Made by a program: the position numbers and the translations under genes
Assembly: GCA_947500845.1 (NCBI GenBank)
Contig: CANMTP010000002.1
Span: 248,001 to 312,000 of the forward strand
DNA length: 64,000 nucleotides
Reading direction: 5' to 3'
Origin: an uncultured Aquimarina sp.
GTDB taxonomy: Bacteria > Bacteroidota > Bacteroidia > Flavobacteriales > Flavobacteriaceae
In this document: piece after piece, positions 56,386 through 64,000 of the stretch
How the letters are laid out: each line of letters begins with the position of its first letter
Position numbering within the stretch: the first letter of the stretch is position 1
Notes under the pieces: model-generated
The model's database searches: none
Told to the model about the DNA's origin: nothing
What the model saw: the letters and a program-made list of their open reading frames with translations, nothing else

Positions 56386-57048
56386 GTGAAGAAAGAAGAT
56401 CTAATTCTTATATTGTATATAGCAATTTTTATAGAGCTGATTACTGCAATAATTGGCACTTTCTATTTTAAAAAGTATAAAAGTACTAAACTTAAATATT
56501 TTGTCATATTTCTATGGTATACAGCGATAAACGAATTTGTTGTCGGAATATATTTGAAGAGATATGTTGATTTTCAATGGGGAGATCTTTTCTACAATAT
56601 CTATTATGCTATAAGTTTTACTTACTTTTTCCTATTGTATAAGAATTACCTGATAAATAAAAAGAATAAAAATTGCTCCTATTTCTTTCTAATGACTTAT
56701 TTAGTCTTATTGATTGTCAACGGATTTTATCAAAATTATATTTATGAACTCCAAATAATACCTTATATCGCCGCATCTAGTTTTTTGATAATAACAATTT
56801 CGCTATATTTCATTGAAATATTAAATTCTCAAAGAGTATTATACGTTAGCAAAAATTTATTATTTTGGATTAGTATTGGACTATTATTATATCATATAGG
56901 CAATATTCCGTTCAGAATCCTAAGAAATTACTATATTGACTTGACCGATGCAACAGTTGCATTCCTTCTTGGTGTCTTTTTAACTGTCACCATGAATATT
57001 TGTTTTATTATTGGTTTTGTATGGAGCAACAACAAACAGCAATACTAA
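56386..57048 (+). CDS. Seven-helix membrane protein of unknown function
   Basis: The 220-aa protein consists of about seven hydrophobic helices with short loops, and starts at a GTG (56386). It is AT-rich and rich in Ile, Phe and Tyr. It overlaps the start of the histidine kinase gene by 28 bases. Because that kinase has only a single helix and no sensor domain, this protein may be the membrane sensor. I do not recognise a family; it resembles 7TM diverse-intracellular-signalling modules only in helix number. Confidence 0.72.
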   Translation: MKKEDLILILYIAIFIELITAIIGTFYFKKYKSTKLKYFVIFLWYTAINEFVVGIYLKRYVDFQWGDLFYNIYYAISFTYFFLLYKNYLINKKNKNCSYFFLMTYLVLLIVNGFYQNYIYELQIIPYIAASSFLIITISLYFIEILNSQRVLYVSKNLLFWISIGLLLYHIGNIPFRILRNYYIDLTDATVAFLLGVFLTVTMNICFIIGFVWSNNKQQY

Positions 57049-57815
57049 TAGCTAGTATAGTTTTGGTAGTTATCATAACTTTGATGATTGCACTTTTTGC
57101 TATTTTCCAAAAACGAAAAAATAGCCTATTGCTCCAACAACAAGAAGCCCAAAAAAAGTTTGAGACTGCCATCGCAGAGACCCAGATCGAAATTAGAGAA
57201 GAAACCTTGCGTAATATTAGTTGGGAGCTGCACGATAACATAGGTCAGCTCCTTACCTTAGCCAAAATACAGGTAAGTATTGCTCAGGACGATCCAGAAA
57301 AACTACAAGAAGTGACCGATACGATCACCAAAAGTTTGATGGAGCTACGGTCGTTATCAAAATTGATTAACCCGGAGGCGATAAAGAATCTTAACCTTAC
57401 CGAGGCGATAACTTTAGAGATAGAGCGATTCAACAGAATGCAATTCATTAATGCATCGATAATCAGTAATGAAGAAATACAACCACTAGATGATAAAATT
57501 GAAATTATAATTTTTAGAATATTGCAAGAGTTTTTTACCAACACTATCAAACATTCTAAAGCCTCTAACCTTCACGTAAATGTTATATATGACGAAGAAA
57601 AATTAATCATACATGCAAAAGATGACGGAATTGGTTTTGATAGTACTGACTCTAATACGCACCAAGGTATTGGTATTGGCAACATTCAGAACAGGTGTAA
57701 ATTAATTGGTGCAGAAGTAGCTATTACTTCTAAGCAAGGTAAAGGAACCGAAATGAACCTTATTTATTATTATAAAAAGGAAAATATAAATACAACAACA
57801 AACGAAGTTAGCTAA
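57021..57815 (+). CDS. Short histidine kinase, NarL-system type, without sensor domain
   Basis: The 264-aa protein has one membrane helix (about residues 8-28), a coiled-coil linker, a HisKA_3 dimerisation domain with the phosphorylated His71 in SWELHDNIGQLLTLAK, and a C-terminal ATPase domain (N box FTNTIKHSKA, G1 DDGIGFD, G2 GIGIGNIQNR, and GKGTEM). No periplasmic domain is present. I start at ATG 57021, inside the upstream gene. The partner is the response regulator encoded next, after a terminator-like hairpin. Confidence 0.9.
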   Translation: MEQQQTAILIASIVLVVIITLMIALFAIFQKRKNSLLLQQQEAQKKFETAIAETQIEIREETLRNISWELHDNIGQLLTLAKIQVSIAQDDPEKLQEVTDTITKSLMELRSLSKLINPEAIKNLNLTEAITLEIERFNRMQFINASIISNEEIQPLDDKIEIIIFRILQEFFTNTIKHSKASNLHVNVIYDEEKLIIHAKDDGIGFDSTDSNTHQGIGIGNIQNRCKLIGAEVAITSKQGKGTEMNLIYYYKKENINTTTNEVS

Positions 57816-57920
57816 CTTTGTAAGTACAAATCATTCACACAAATAAAATAAGCAAATGAAACGAACATTAACAAATTTTAAAATTTTCTTCACACAAGGA
57901 AATGTTTAAAATTTTTAATG

Positions 57921-57956
57921 TGAGAGCGTAGCGATTACATACGTTCTCAATTTTTT
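57921..57956 (+). terminator. Terminator-like hairpin between kinase and response regulator genes
   Basis: 10-bp stem TGAGAGCGTA/TACGTTCTCA (57921-57930 with 57940-57949, one G-U pair), 9-base loop, followed by A-A-TTTTTT. It could reduce response-regulator expression relative to the kinase. No clear separate promoter is seen before 57996. Confidence 0.75.
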
Positions 57957-57995
57957 AATTCATTTGTTTTCGATTAATTAAAAACATTTAGACGT

Positions 57996-58634
57996 ATGAA
58001 ATATTCAGTAGTAATCGTAGAGGACCATATTTTACTGTCTCAGGCATTATCTGGATTAGTTAATGGATTTGATAAATTTAAAATATTATATATCTGCAAA
58101 AACGGTAAAGAATTGCTTACCCGCTTTAAAGACCCAAAAAATATACCCGATATTGTGCTAATGGATATCAATATGCCCATCATGAATGGGATTGAGACTA
58201 CTGCAGCACTTAAAGAAGAGTATCCACAGGTTAAAGTATTGGCGCTATCGGTAGAAGAAGATGAAAATACTATTTTAAAAATGTTGCGGGCAGGTGCCAA
58301 GGGGTACCTCTTAAAAGATACTGAAAAAAGTATCCTGGAAAATGCTTTATTACAGGTACAAGAAACAGGTTTTTATCATACAAAAGATGTAACCAATCTA
58401 TTATTAGGATCCCTAAACCCAAAAGAAGAAAAACAAGTCATGCTTAAAGAGCGCGAAGTAGAATTTATTAAACATGCTTGCACAGAAAAGACATACAAAG
58501 AAATTGCCAGTGATATGTGCTTGAGCCCAAAAACCATTGAAGGATACAGAGATTCTATCTTTGAAAAGTTAAATCTCAAAAACAGAACAGGCTTGGTTAT
58601 TTATGCTATCAAAAGCAAGATATTTACACCTTAA
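57996..58634 (+). CDS. Response regulator, NarL/FixJ family
   Basis: The 212-aa protein has a receiver domain with acidic pocket EDH, phosphorylated Asp57 in LMDINMPIMNG and the late Lys in GYLLKDTE. A LuxR-type helix-turn-helix follows: LKEREVEFIKHACTEKTYKEIASDMCLSPKTIEGYRDSI read in segments. It should be phosphorylated by the kinase encoded just upstream and bind DNA as a dimer. The target genes are unknown. Confidence 0.93.
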   Translation: MKYSVVIVEDHILLSQALSGLVNGFDKFKILYICKNGKELLTRFKDPKNIPDIVLMDINMPIMNGIETTAALKEEYPQVKVLALSVEEDENTILKMLRAGAKGYLLKDTEKSILENALLQVQETGFYHTKDVTNLLLGSLNPKEEKQVMLKEREVEFIKHACTEKTYKEIASDMCLSPKTIEGYRDSIFEKLNLKNRTGLVIYAIKSKIFTP

Positions 58635-58941
58635 GTTCAAAATTTGTCAAGCTAACCCTGCCATCCTAATAAGTGTTATTTAAATTTTAATTATAATCTT
58701 CGTAAGCATTACAATAATGATTCAGTCAACTCTTTTTGTTTAACGAAAAATCATCTTTCTTTATTTAGGATACTTTTATACTAAAAGAAGTATCATTGTG
58801 ATATATTGTAATTATCTTTTGGCTCGTTTATTGATCTAGCAACAAAATGAAATCATGATCACTATTTAAAATATGGTGATTTAACAACTTCATTAAATAA
58901 ACTAACCATCTAATACTTCCTTAAAAACAGTGTTTTTTGTT
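58635..58941. other. Non-coding gap upstream of rpoN
   Basis: No gene is seen. A hairpin GATACTTT/AAGTATC (58769-58776 with 58788-58794) is present but has no U-run. Confidence 0.4.
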
Positions 58942-58949
58942 TATTTTTG
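58942..58949 (+). promoter_or_regulatory. Probable -7 box of rpoN
   Basis: TATTTTTG matches TAnnTTTG, 27 bases before the rpoN ATG at 58976. No -33 TTG is visible. Confidence 0.5.
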
Positions 58950-58975
58950 TAAGTAGAAGAACATTGATTTTTTTT

Positions 58976-60436
58976 ATGCTAAAACAACAATTAAATTTTA
59001 AGCTTTCACAAAAACTATCCCCACAGCAGATTCAACTCATGAAGTTGATTCAACTTCCCACACAAGCTTTTGAACAAAGACTCAAACAGGAAATGGAAGA
59101 AAACCCTGCACTGGATAGTGGTAAAGAAAAAGCAGATGACTATGAGGATACATTTAGCAACGAAAATACTGCCGATGATGATTATGGAAATGAAAAAATA
59201 GAAACCGACATCAATGTTGATGAATATCTAAGTGATGATGAAATACCAAGCTATAGATTAAGTTCTAACAATTATAGTTCTGACGACGAAGATAAAAGCG
59301 TACCCTATGCATCAGGGACATCATTTCATCAACATTTGATTAATCAATTAAACACTTATAGGTTTGACGAAGAAGAACGTGAGATAGCAGAGTTTCTGGT
59401 GGGTAGCGTAGATGAAAGTGGCTACATAAGAAGGACTATTCCCGATATTTTAGATGATCTTGCGTTTACTCAAAATGTATATACTTCTGAAGAAAAAATA
59501 GAAAGCGTCTTAAAAACAGTACAGCAATTGGATCCAGCGGGTATAGGTGCACGAAGCCTGCAAGAATGCCTATGGTTGCAACTCGATAGAAAAGAGACAA
59601 CTATCCCTATAAAATTAGCTTCTGAAATACTAAAAAAAGCTTTTGATCATTTTAGTAAGAAGCATTATGAAAAACTTCTGGTAAAATTTGACGTTACCGA
59701 AGAGCAATTAAAGGAAGCAATTGATGAAATTGAGCATCTAAATCCTAAACCAGGTGGAGCCTATGCAGGTAATACTCGTATGGTAGAGCATGTAGTACCT
59801 GATTTTACCATAAGAATTGTTGATGGTGAATTGGAGCTTACCCTAAATGGCCGTAATGCTCCAGAACTCCATGTATCCAGAGAATATAATAATATGCTGC
59901 AAGGATATAAGGCTAGTAAGGAAAAATCGAAATCTCAAAAAGATGCAGTTATGTTTATAAAACAAAAACTGGATGCTGCAAAATGGTTTATAGAAGCTGT
60001 AAAACAACGCCAACAAACGCTTTTTATCACCATGAGTGCAATAATGCACTATCAAAAAAGTTATTTCCTTAGTGGAGACGAACGTAACTTAAGACCTATG
60101 ATCCTTAAGGACATTGCCGATGAAATTGGTATGGATGTAAGTACCGTATCCAGAGTGGCTAATAGTAAGTATGTAGATACTCCTTACGGGACCAAGTTGA
60201 TCAAAGAGTTCTTTTCTGAATCAATGACTAATGTTGAAGGTGAAGAGGTTTCAACCCGCGAAATAAAAAAGATATTAGAAATAACGATTGGTGAAGAAGA
60301 CAAGAAAAAACCATTGACTGACGAAAAACTTGCTAAAATCCTTAAGGAAAAAGGGTACCCGATCGCTAGAAGAACTGTAGCCAAATACAGGGAACAATTA
60401 GAAATTCCTGTAGCAAGGTTACGAAAAAAAATTTGA
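58976..60436 (+). CDS. rpoN: RNA polymerase sigma-54 factor
   Basis: Sigma-54 directs polymerase to -24/-12 promoters that need an AAA+ activator. The 486-aa protein has the N-terminal Gln/Leu-rich activator-interaction region (LSPQQIQLMKLIQLPTQAF), an acidic linker, the core-binding domain, a helix-turn-helix (GMDVSTVSRVANSKYV) and the diagnostic RpoN box ARRTVAKYR near the end. I use ATG 58976; a longer frame from 58937 would include the -7 box. Its stop overlaps the next gene start (TGATG). No sigma-54 activator is encoded in this window. Confidence 0.96.
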   Translation: MLKQQLNFKLSQKLSPQQIQLMKLIQLPTQAFEQRLKQEMEENPALDSGKEKADDYEDTFSNENTADDDYGNEKIETDINVDEYLSDDEIPSYRLSSNNYSSDDEDKSVPYASGTSFHQHLINQLNTYRFDEEEREIAEFLVGSVDESGYIRRTIPDILDDLAFTQNVYTSEEKIESVLKTVQQLDPAGIGARSLQECLWLQLDRKETTIPIKLASEILKKAFDHFSKKHYEKLLVKFDVTEEQLKEAIDEIEHLNPKPGGAYAGNTRMVEHVVPDFTIRIVDGELELTLNGRNAPELHVSREYNNMLQGYKASKEKSKSQKDAVMFIKQKLDAAKWFIEAVKQRQQTLFITMSAIMHYQKSYFLSGDERNLRPMILKDIADEIGMDVSTVSRVANSKYVDTPYGTKLIKEFFSESMTNVEGEEVSTREIKKILEITIGEEDKKKPLTDEKLAKILKEKGYPIARRTVAKYREQLEIPVARLRKKI

Positions 60437-61041
60437 TGAACTTTTTTCTGAAAAGCATTTCTTACATTTTTCATCCGCTTTTAATGCCTGTACTTGGAGC
60501 AATTATATATTTTGCTGCTGCACCTAGATTTATTCCGGAAGATATTATAAAAGCAAAAATGGTAGGCCTGATCATATTAACTATTTTTATCCCTATCATA
60601 CTGTTTTTCTTTCTTAGGAATATGGGTACCATTACATCTATCGATCTGGAAAATGTAAAACAACGTAAAATCCCTTTATTATTGCAATCTGTTTTGTTGA
60701 TAGTCGTTATAAAAATGATTATAGACGTATACCACTACCCAGAGTTATATTTTTTCTTTTTAGGAATTTTGTTCTCTATGCTTAGCTCCATTTTTATGAT
60801 CCTCTTTAATATTAAAGCAAGTCTGCACATGATAGGAATTAGTGGTGTAACTATGTTCACCATTGCACTAAGTATACATTTCGGAATGAACCTAATATTA
60901 CTTATTACTACACTGATGATTGCGAATGGTTTAGTAGCTACTTCTCGTTTGCATTGTAAAGCCCATAGCAATCTTGAACTTATATTGGGTTTTTTGATTG
61001 GTGTTATCCCTCAATTAACTCTGGTTAATTTTTGGTTATAG
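60436..61041 (+). CDS. Polytopic membrane protein, possibly PAP2-related
   Basis: The 201-aa protein has about six membrane helices. The late SRLHCKAHSNLELILGFLIGV resembles the end of PAP2 phosphatases, where Arg and His form part of the active site, but the full PAP2 signature is not complete. It begins at an ATG overlapping the rpoN stop, so it is likely co-translated with rpoN. Its stop overlaps the convergent outer-membrane gene by six bases. A role in lipid or undecaprenyl phosphate handling is only a guess. Confidence 0.75.
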   Translation: MNFFLKSISYIFHPLLMPVLGAIIYFAAAPRFIPEDIIKAKMVGLIILTIFIPIILFFFLRNMGTITSIDLENVKQRKIPLLLQSVLLIVVIKMIIDVYHYPELYFFFLGILFSMLSSIFMILFNIKASLHMIGISGVTMFTIALSIHFGMNLILLITTLMIANGLVATSRLHCKAHSNLELILGFLIGVIPQLTLVNFWL

Positions 61042-61740
61042 GATATAAAAAATTAGTCCAACTTTGGCAGGGTTTAACCCTATTGTATTTCCATCTATCT
61101 CTGCATTATCATCAAACAAAGAATTTAAGCTGTAATAAAAATGGAAATTAAAAGTGTTCCATCCAAAGGTAAATGTAGCACCAAATCGCCACCGATTTAA
61201 TTCATTTACCTTTGTTTGCCTTATTCGAAGATCTGATTGTTTAAAGTTAGAACTGAAATGATACAAATAACCTACTCTGAAACCCGTATAGATTCTATAG
61301 AACTTGTGAGTCTCAGGAACAGAAGTACGCCACCTAAACTCTAACGGAGCTTCTATGAGATGTGTAGTAAATTGATTCCTGTCAAAATTCTCACCATCCA
61401 AATTGATAAATACACTCTGTTCTGTACCCTCTTCTTCTCCTATAAACAGGTTTTGATTATATACATTAACAGAATACCCAAGACCTAGACCAAAGGCAAC
61501 ATTTCGCCTCTTGTTGATTGGCATATCCCTTGTAAACCCCATATGGACTCCTACAGAAAAACCTGATTGGTTTATATTCGCTGGTCGATTAAAAAGCAAA
61601 TTATATGTTATCCCTACATAAAATTGATCTTCTCGATAAAGCGAATCTATAACTTTGTTTTGATCAGACTCTAGTCCAGTATCTTGCCCTAGAGAAATAG
61701 ACACGCAACTACAACAGAAAATAAATAATAACTTTTTCAT
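61036..61740 (-). CDS. Outer-membrane beta-barrel protein, PorT-like
   Basis: The 234-aa protein has a signal peptide (cleavage after SLGQ). It then has alternating aromatic strands (GFSVGVHMGFTRD, VAFGLGLGYSVNVYN, IEAPLEFRWRT, YTGFRVGYLYHF, FHFYYSLNSLF) and a C-terminal hydrophobic strand ending FYIL. This is the pattern of the small Bacteroidota outer-membrane barrels that include PorT, a type IX secretion component. Whether this one belongs to that system is not shown. It lies downstream of the exbD cluster on the same strand. Confidence 0.8.
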   Translation of the reverse strand: MKKLLFIFCCSCVSISLGQDTGLESDQNKVIDSLYREDQFYVGITYNLLFNRPANINQSGFSVGVHMGFTRDMPINKRRNVAFGLGLGYSVNVYNQNLFIGEEEGTEQSVFINLDGENFDRNQFTTHLIEAPLEFRWRTSVPETHKFYRIYTGFRVGYLYHFSSNFKQSDLRIRQTKVNELNRWRFGATFTFGWNTFNFHFYYSLNSLFDDNAEIDGNTIGLNPAKVGLIFYIL

Positions 61741-61873
61741 ATAGGGTACTAAAATAAATCTATTTCTTTAAAAACTATGTAAACCCAATAAAAACAAAAG
61801 AAGTATAACGAAAAAAATGCTCGAAAACAGGTTCTTTATTTAATCTCTGTAATATACTCTTTATATCTTAGGG

Positions 61874-62345
61874 TTGAAAGTTATCAGATGCTGTTCTTTG
61901 TAGTGTAATTAAATTTAAACGCAACCTCTCTCCTAATTCTTTTTTGGTACCACCAACCAATCCCATATGAGTATCTTTATCCACTCTTAAAGAAGCAATT
62001 GACAAAGAACGTAATCTTCTCTTTTAGAAGTTCTTCGGCCAAAACAAAAGCTTTTATTTCATTTATGTCGGTAAGTTTATATATTAAGCTGGATTCTCGC
62101 TTTTGAACTCATAGCCATAGATCTTGAACTAGATTTACCAACATCCATATTCATAATTAAACTCTTATTATCCAATTGCTCTACCTAATTCGCATACTGT
62201 AATTTATTATCGATCATCAAAGTATTTTGACGCATTACCGTTGCAACCATGAAAAAGAAAAGTAACATAAATACCTTATCTGGTAACGAAGCTGTAGAAA
62301 TAGCTAATGATTCGTCGCTCTTTTCCTATTTTTAAATTTAGAAAT
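61874..62345 (-). pseudogene. Degraded duplicate of the exbD gene at 63267-63749
   Basis: Read leftward, this stretch follows the intact exbD gene from its first codon to its end. The start ATG has become ATT (62345-62343). An in-frame TAG follows the segment LMIDNKLQYAN, further stops and frameshifts occur, and the C-terminal end is lost. The first third (62210-62305) matches the intact gene at 94 of 96 positions, including a run of 65 identical bases. The rest shows only about 70% identity by eye. It lies directly after the paralogous exbD gene, in the same order as the intact pair. Confidence 0.9.
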
Positions 62346-62361
62346 AATTACACTATTTAAT

Positions 62362-62973
62362 CTAGTCACGACTTTTAGTTACTGCCTCAGAAAGTCTTTC
62401 CGGATACATAGATCGCACTCTATTAATACGTGCTATCAAAATTCTTTTATCATTCCCATCTTGTTCATTCTTTAAATTTTCCTTCATCGCGATATATGAA
62501 ATTCCGTACAATCGTTTTGCCTCCCGGTTTCTTAAATCTGAGTACGCTGCAACCAATTCATTTTGCACAGCTATATAAAAAGCGTAATTTGTCTTACGAC
62601 TCTTACTAAGAGATATCACTGCCTTGTCAGGATGATCAGAAGACTTTAAATTACGTTCTCCTTTACAGTAATCACAATATAGATCACCAGACCCTCCACC
62701 ATTATCTAAAAATGCTATGGCAGCTTTTTTAAGATCACTTATCTTTATCAAATGATCTTCTACCAATAATTGATTAAGCTGATTTAATTCTACCTTGAAA
62801 AGATTCTTTTCCTTAATGTCAGCTGTGGCAGGATCATCTATTAATGGTGGTAATTTTCTACTTATACCTTGATCTGTTTCTATTGTTGTAGAAATCAAGA
62901 AAAAGATAAGTAATAGAAACGCAATATCTGCCATAGATCCCGAATTGATACTTGGTGCTAATCTCCTTGCCAT
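62362..62973 (-). CDS. ExbD/TolR family protein (duplicated copy, intact)
   Basis: The 203-aa protein has the ExbD plan: a short basic N-terminus, a single membrane helix (about residues 17-33: MADIAFLLLIFFLISTT, with the proton-carrying Asp in MADIAF) and a periplasmic domain. It also has CDYC (about 102-105), which the neighbouring copy does not show in its visible part. Its C-terminal part matches the partial exbD at the window edge at about half of positions, including YIAVQNELVAAY. With ExbB it would energise TonB or Tol systems. It lies just before the pseudogene. Confidence 0.88.
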   Translation of the reverse strand: MARRLAPSINSGSMADIAFLLLIFFLISTTIETDQGISRKLPPLIDDPATADIKEKNLFKVELNQLNQLLVEDHLIKISDLKKAAIAFLDNGGGSGDLYCDYCKGERNLKSSDHPDKAVISLSKSRKTNYAFYIAVQNELVAAYSDLRNREAKRLYGISYIAMKENLKNEQDGNDKRILIARINRVRSMYPERLSEAVTKSRD

Positions 62974-63202
62974 AATACATTTATTTAATTAATAATTACT
63001 TACAGAATTAAAAGACTGCGATCATGAATGAAAAGAACTAAGTAGAAGAAAATGTGGTTTAATAATAATTATTTCATCTACATATTCAATATCACTTTGG
63101 AAGGTTAGATATTAGTGTAATAAAATGATAGATCACAAAGACTATATGATATTAAAGAAACAATTGTTATGCCAATCATGAAACATAAGGGAAGAAAAAT
63201 GC
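62974..63202. other. Gap between exbD copies
   Basis: Non-coding, AT-rich, no clear promoter box for the downstream copy. It separates the terminator of the intact exbD pair from the duplicated pair. Confidence 0.4.
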
Positions 63203-63231
63203 AAAAAAAATCCCACCTTGAAGGTGGGATT
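63203..63231 (-). terminator. Terminator of the intact exbD operon
   Basis: Read leftward, AATCCCACC (63231-63223 complement) pairs with GGTGGGATT, a 9-bp stem with a 5-base loop, followed by a run of eight T. It should close the operon of the two upstream exbD genes. Confidence 0.9.
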
Positions 63232-63266
63232 CTCTATTTTCGTAAGACGTATTGTTATCGATACTA

Positions 63267-63749
63267 CTACTTCAAATTTTTGGCAGCATCTCCTTGTCTT
63301 GTAGTGTAATTAATTTTTAAGGCTTGTACATCTCTTAGTTCTTTTTTGATATCTCCTACAAGTCCCATATTTGTATCTCCATCAACTTTAAGAGCTGTAG
63401 TCAAGAAAGGTATTAATTCCTCTCTCTTAGCAGTTCTTTCTGCCAAAATAAATGCCTTAATATCTTCTACAGCGGCAAACTTATCATTAAGCTGTATTCT
63501 AGGTTGGTTACCGGCACTTGCACGATATCTAGAACTTGGTTTACCTGCATAAATATACATTACCAAGTCTTTTTTATCTAGTTTCTCTATCTGATCTGCA
63601 TAAGGCAATTTATTTTCGATCATCAAAGTATTTTGACGCATTACCGTTGCAACCATGAAAAAGAAAAGTAACATAAATACAATATCTGGTAACGAAGCTG
63701 TAGAAATAGCTGGTAATTCTCCACTTTTTTTCTTTTTAAACTTAGACAT
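63267..63749 (-). CDS. ExbD/TolR family protein (intact, parent of the pseudogene)
   Basis: The 160-aa protein starts with a Lys-rich cytoplasmic tail, then the ExbD membrane helix (about residues 17-37) with LPDIVFMLLFFFMVAT, containing the conserved Asp near its start. The periplasmic domain is 120 residues. ExbD forms with ExbB the ion-driven motor that powers TonB-dependent uptake. It is 23 bases after the partial exbD gene, so both belong to one operon with presumably exbB beyond the window. It is followed by a terminator. Confidence 0.92.
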   Translation of the reverse strand: MSKFKKKKSGELPAISTASLPDIVFMLLFFFMVATVMRQNTLMIENKLPYADQIEKLDKKDLVMYIYAGKPSSRYRASAGNQPRIQLNDKFAAVEDIKAFILAERTAKREELIPFLTTALKVDGDTNMGLVGDIKKELRDVQALKINYTTRQGDAAKNLK

Positions 63750-63772
63750 AAAAATTTTGTTTTACGTTACTA

Positions 63773-64000
63773 CTATTTTCTTGGTTCAGCCTCAGAAAGT
63801 TTCTCAGGAAACAAAAACTGAATCTTTTTGATATCTTCCTTAAGAGCCTCCTTGTTTCCAGGATAATTTACATCCTTAAGGTCTTTTTCCATTTGTACAA
63901 ATGACTTACCAAACAAGCGTTGTGCTTCTCGATTACGCAATGCAGTATACGCAGCTACCAGTTCGTTCTGAACCGCTATATACGTAGAATACGTAGTTTC
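63773..64000 (-). CDS. ExbD/TolR family protein, C-terminal part (5' end beyond window)
   Basis: The last 75 residues and the TAG stop of a second ExbD-family protein are visible. The fragment begins ETTYSTYIAVQNELVAAY and continues with RNREAQRLFGKS, the same order as in the copy at 62362-62973. It ends EAEPRK. Together with the next gene it forms the original exbD pair. Confidence 0.88.
   Translation of the reverse strand, partial: ETTYSTYIAVQNELVAAYTALRNREAQRLFGKSFVQMEKDLKDVNYPGNKEALKEDIKKIQFLFPEKLSEAEPRK

Overview
The window is AT-rich chromosomal DNA from a member of the Bacteroidota, most likely a marine Flavobacteriaceae (Aquimarina-like genera fit, but the genus is a guess). The evidence is an alternative complex III (act) operon joined to caa3/cbb-like cox genes, DUF2723, DUF5686 and DUF5916 proteins, a PorT-like outer membrane protein, almost no Shine-Dalgarno sequences, and promoters with the Bacteroidota -7 box TAnnTTTG. 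Nearly everything is vertical core genome. I see no prophage, no intact insertion sequence and no CRISPR array.

Layout. 1-369: start of a lipoprotein cut by the window edge. 402-1424: ruvB. 1557-13414: one long leftward respiratory operon, actABCDEF-coxBA, closed by a strong terminator. 13638-14096: a SPOR-domain protein. 14183-18723: leftward rimP-nusA-infB with a terminator-like hairpin in its leader. 18983-19946: a universal stress protein and tRNA-Gln. 20156-24166: DUF2723 glycosyltransferase-like protein and a polysaccharide deacetylase. 24163-25778: a thioredoxin-fold protein without active-site cysteines and a membrane metallophosphoesterase. 26177-28999: polA, preceded by a candidate small RNA. 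28996-34711: a KAP-type P-loop NTPase, a palindromic repeat, a serine hydrolase lipoprotein and a large DUF5916 outer-membrane protein.

34992-39573 is a translation block: rplM-rpsI, rpsB, tsf, pyrH, frr, with recognisable promoters, terminators and a structured rpsB leader. It is followed by a DUF5686 protein, an RND/MMPL transporter and asnS (39663-46629). 46644-50122 is a leftward peroxide-defence group: katG, an ankyrin-repeat protein and a TetR-like small protein. 50656-54153 holds regulators and small accessory genes: XRE/S24-like regulator, YbjN-like protein, a small membrane protein, and a MarR-GNAT-GNAT operon. 54215-55027 encodes a lipoprotein with two CBM21-like domains.

55675-58634 looks like a small signalling locus: a secreted or lipid-anchored protein, a multi-spanning membrane protein, a short histidine kinase that has no sensor of its own, and a NarL-type response regulator. 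58976-61740 holds rpoN, a membrane protein and an outer-membrane barrel. The right edge (61874-64000) carries a tandem duplication of an exbD pair in which one copy is a pseudogene whose 5' end is still nearly identical to the intact gene.

The most unusual items are the duplicated exbD module with its mosaic pseudogene, the cysteine-free thioredoxin-like protein, the orphan terminator before polA that suggests a small RNA, the rpsB and rimP leader structures, the four-gene signalling locus and the tandem-CBM21 lipoprotein. No clearly new multi-gene defence or biosynthetic system is visible. The stand-alone KAP NTPase is the only gene with a plausible defence link.
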